A DNA stretch of 64,000 bases from Alphaproteobacteria bacterium. Lineage in GTDB: Bacteria > Pseudomonadota > Alphaproteobacteria > CACIAM-22H2. Under the pieces are notes generated by a model. It searched no databases. It saw only the letters and a program-made list of their open reading frames with translations, and was not told the origin of the DNA. Both the position numbers and the translations under genes were made by a program. Within the stretch, counting starts at the first letter, position 1, and each line of letters starts with the position of its first letter. This document shows positions 62,441-64,000 of this stretch, piece by piece. The stretch lies in the NCBI GenBank assembly GCA_016124335.1, contig WGNX01000006.1, forward strand, positions 1-64,000, in the 5' to 3' direction.

Positions 62441-62922
62441 TCCAGATGTTCGCCCGTTTCCTCGGGCGCGTCATCGGCCGGGATGCGGAACAGGATCACG
62501 ATCAGGGCGTGCCCGTCGACGGTGCGCGTGGGCAGGCCGATCCGGCCGAAATGCATCCAGTTGTCGGCGCGCACGCTGCGCGAGACGACCCAGATCGGCG
62601 TGCCGGTATCCAGCGCGCGATGGACGATCGCGCGGCGGCCTTCGGCAATCTCGACGGGCACGTTGTAAAGGAACGTGCGGCCGCGCGGGTTGCTGCCGTG
62701 CACTTCGGCGATGCGCTCGCCCACGACGCCGTAGACAAGCGCGCGCTGCGCGTCGCGGTGGATGGTCATCGTCCAGGGAAGAAGGCCGCGCGGCAGTTCG
62801 GCCGGTGCAAGTTCGCCGAGCAGCGGAAGCGTGCCGTCGGCCTGCCGCAGGCCGCGCCAGCTCGCGAGCGCAAGCCGGGCCGTATCGGGAATGGCAACGG
62901 ACGCACGGCGCGAGAGATTCAC
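62416..62922 (-). CDS. PAS_5-family protein, tandem copy B
   Basis: A 168-residue single PAS_5 domain: GTLPLLGELAPAELPRGLLPW, ALVYGVVGERIAEVHGSNPRG, WMHFGRIGLPT and ALIVILFRI. GTG start at 62922. About half of the positions are identical to its neighbour at 63032 by eye, indicating tandem duplication. No output domain. It overlaps the methyltransferase-like gene, with which it is probably co-expressed. Confidence 0.85.
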   Translation of the reverse strand: MNLSRRASVAIPDTARLALASWRGLRQADGTLPLLGELAPAELPRGLLPWTMTIHRDAQRALVYGVVGERIAEVHGSNPRGRTFLYNVPVEIAEGRRAIVHRALDTGTPIWVVSRSVRADNWMHFGRIGLPTRTVDGHALIVILFRIPADDAPEETGEHLEWLDPIAK

Positions 62923-62942
62923 GCGCGCATCCGCCGGAGGTT

Positions 62943-62972
62943 GTGTATATGAAACACACTACGACTATACAC
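62943..62972. promoter_or_regulatory. Inverted repeat upstream of PAS_5 copy B
   Basis: GTGTATA and TATACAC are separated by 16 bases, about 20 bp upstream of the GTG start of the 62416 gene, in an AT-rich island. It may be an operator overlapping a promoter. Confidence 0.4.
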
Positions 62973-63031
62973 AGGCGGTAATCGGCGTGCCATGCGGGAA
63001 TTCGCCACCGCGCATGCGCATGTCGGGTGGC

Positions 63032-63565
63032 TCAGTCGAGCCAGGCGATCCGCTCGATATTTCCCTTGGGCGCTTCGTCGGCCTTCATGCGGAAGAACAG
63101 GACGACCAGCGCCTCGCCGTCCGGCCCGACGGTGGGCAGGCCGAGCCTGCCGAAATGCGCCCACTGCTTGGTGCGCACGCCGCGCGAGACGACCCAGAAC
63201 GGAATGCCGCGATCGAGCGACGTGTGAACCATCTCGATGCGCGTGGCGGCGACGTCGTGCGGAGCGTCATAGAGGAACGGCTTGCCGCGCGGGTTCTCGG
63301 CATGCCCGGCAACCATCTGCTCGCCGACAACGCCGTAGACGAGCTTGCGGTCGGGCAGGCGGCGGATCGTCATCAGCCAGGGCAACAGGCTGCGCGGCAG
63401 TTCGGCCGGCGCGAGATCGGAAAGGCGCGGCAGGCTTCCGTCTTCGCCGCGCAGCGCGCGCCACGCTTCCAGCGCGCGCGTGGCCGCATCCGGCAATCCG
63501 CCGATACCCAACACGTCTGCATTCATGCGCGCTGCCTCGATCTGGCTTGCGAACAAGTTGCGCAT
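63032..63565 (-). CDS. PAS_5-family protein, tandem copy A
   Basis: A 177-residue single PAS_5 domain: GSLPRLSDLAPAELPRSLLPW, KLVYGVVGEQMVAGHAENPRG, WVVSRGVRTKQWAHFGRLGLPT and ALVVLFFRMKADEAP. It is closely paralogous to copy B downstream, with gap-free alignment over about 130 residues. ATG start at 63565. No output domain and no membrane segment. Confidence 0.85.
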   Translation of the reverse strand: MRNLFASQIEAARMNADVLGIGGLPDAATRALEAWRALRGEDGSLPRLSDLAPAELPRSLLPWLMTIRRLPDRKLVYGVVGEQMVAGHAENPRGKPFLYDAPHDVAATRIEMVHTSLDRGIPFWVVSRGVRTKQWAHFGRLGLPTVGPDGEALVVLFFRMKADEAPKGNIERIAWLD

Positions 63566-63583
63566 GGTCGCGTAACATTTATA

Positions 63584-63602
63584 CGACGGCGCACCGCCGT
63601 CG
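63584..63602. terminator. Hairpin between sorB and the PAS_5 gene
   Basis: CGACGGCG-CAC-CGCCGTCG is a perfect 8-bp stem, followed on the minus strand by TATAAATGTT. It could terminate the upstream cytochrome gene. The neighbouring ACCGGCGGG/CCCGCCGGT dyad at 63628-63660 is a second candidate. Neither has a full T-run. Confidence 0.45.
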
Positions 63603-63667
63603 GCAAACGATGTAGCGGACAGTATTAACCGGCGGGACGCCGCAATGCGCGCCCGCCGGTGCGGCGA

Positions 63668-63976
63668 TCAATAGTTCGCGTCGAGATACTCGGCGATCAG
63701 CTTGGCATCGTCGGGCGCGATCTTTGCCTTGAAGACGTTGACCATTTTCGCGACTTCGGCGGTCCAGAAGGCGCGGCCCAGCTTCGGCGGCTGCATGGCC
63801 AGATAGTCCGGCGAGTGGCAGGACAGGCAGTTGTTCTGCGCGGCGTCGAAACCAGGCCCCGTGGCCGGGCGCAGCTTTGCCGTTTCGGCGGGCAGATCGT
63901 ACTTGAAGGGCGCTGCCGAAGCGCCCGTGGCGACGGCGAGCATGAGCGCCGTGCATGCGACGGTGAGCTTTTTCAT
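63668..63976 (-). CDS. SorB-like monohaem cytochrome c
   Basis: A 102-residue periplasmic c-type cytochrome. Signal peptide MKKLTVACTALMLAVATGASA, haem site CLSCH (Cys50, Cys53, His54) and a Met (near 61 or 78) as possible sixth ligand. The arrangement GFDAAQNNCLSCHSPDYLAMQPP is that of SorB, the cytochrome subunit of sulfite dehydrogenase SorAB. The expected partner sorA would lie just outside the right edge. GGGAGG precedes the ATG at 63976. Confidence 0.82.
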   Translation of the reverse strand: MKKLTVACTALMLAVATGASAAPFKYDLPAETAKLRPATGPGFDAAQNNCLSCHSPDYLAMQPPKLGRAFWTAEVAKMVNVFKAKIAPDDAKLIAEYLDANY

Positions 63977-64000
63977 ATTCGCCTCCCTCACGCCGCGCGC

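Overview
This 64 kb window is GC-rich chromosomal DNA from a free-living alphaproteobacterium, most likely of Rhodospirillales type. The inference rests on the petABC set with overlapping cytochrome b/c1 genes, an FnrL-type oxygen regulator, PAS_5-family, DUF2336 and YbjN proteins, a phasin, a MidA/NDUFAF7 homologue, dapD-dapE, and the rpmH-rnpA-yidD-yidC-engB-argB order. Genes are dense on both strands and many pairs share ATGA, GTGA or TGATG stop/start overlaps. I see no rRNA, CRISPR array, prophage or integrated island. The only clear mobile DNA is the tail of an IS630-family transposase at the left edge.

Layout. 1-2.6 kb: IS630 end abutting a chemoreceptor that carries a C-terminal PilZ domain. 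2.7-4.0 kb: hemF and trmL. 4.3-6.9 kb: petA-petB-petC (cytochrome bc1 complex) closed by a terminator. 7-11.5 kb: two copies of a palindromic intergenic repeat bracketing a small GrlR-like protein, a GDT1-type cation exporter, a CHASE-PAS-GGDEF protein and a LysE exporter. 11.5-16 kb: a four-gene operon behind a good sigma70-like promoter (HTH protein, mtnP, fused class II aldolase/SDR, VOC protein), which I read as a candidate methylthioadenosine salvage unit. 16.9-19.9 kb: two overlapping lipoprotein genes (trypsin-like protease and TraT-like). 19.9-25.3 kb: ychF-pth-rplY-prs, proC, ybjN-like and ubiK. 25.4-30 kb: hldD-lgt-midA-pgeF-lipoprotein. 30-32.9 kb: phasin, csaA, a secreted protein and a PEP mutase/isocitrate lyase-family enzyme.

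33-35.2 kb: def-fmt-truA. 35.2-37.8 kb: dapD-dapE plus an unknown membrane protein. 38-41 kb: GGDEF protein plus DUF2336 protein. 41-45.7 kb: the ribosome/membrane-insertion cluster rpmH-rnpA-yidD-yidC-engB-argB-yqaA. 45.9-49.3 kb: TVP38 protein with a flavin disulfide reductase, then an RlmI-like methyltransferase. 49.3-55.4 kb: secreted Ggt, fnrL with its own FNR box, gpt, a DUF4864 protein, and a second GGT-like hydrolase without a signal peptide. 55.4-58.9 kb: two gene-poor stretches around a DUF3800 protein, a PAS_5 protein and a coiled lipoprotein. 58.9 kb: tRNA-Arg(ACG). 59-64 kb: an MFS transporter, a leftward run of PAS_5 / isoaspartate-methyltransferase-like / LysE / solute-binding-like genes with a second PAS_5 paralogue upstream, and a SorB-like cytochrome c at the right edge.

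The genes are mostly core metabolism and envelope. Signalling is notable: one PilZ chemoreceptor, two diguanylate cyclases with intact inhibitory sites, and three PAS_5 proteins. The least-described material is the mtnP/aldolase operon, the protease/TraT lipoprotein pair, the LysE plus signal-less solute-binding protein unit, and the dapDE-linked membrane protein. All assignments were made by reading the sequence, with no database searches.
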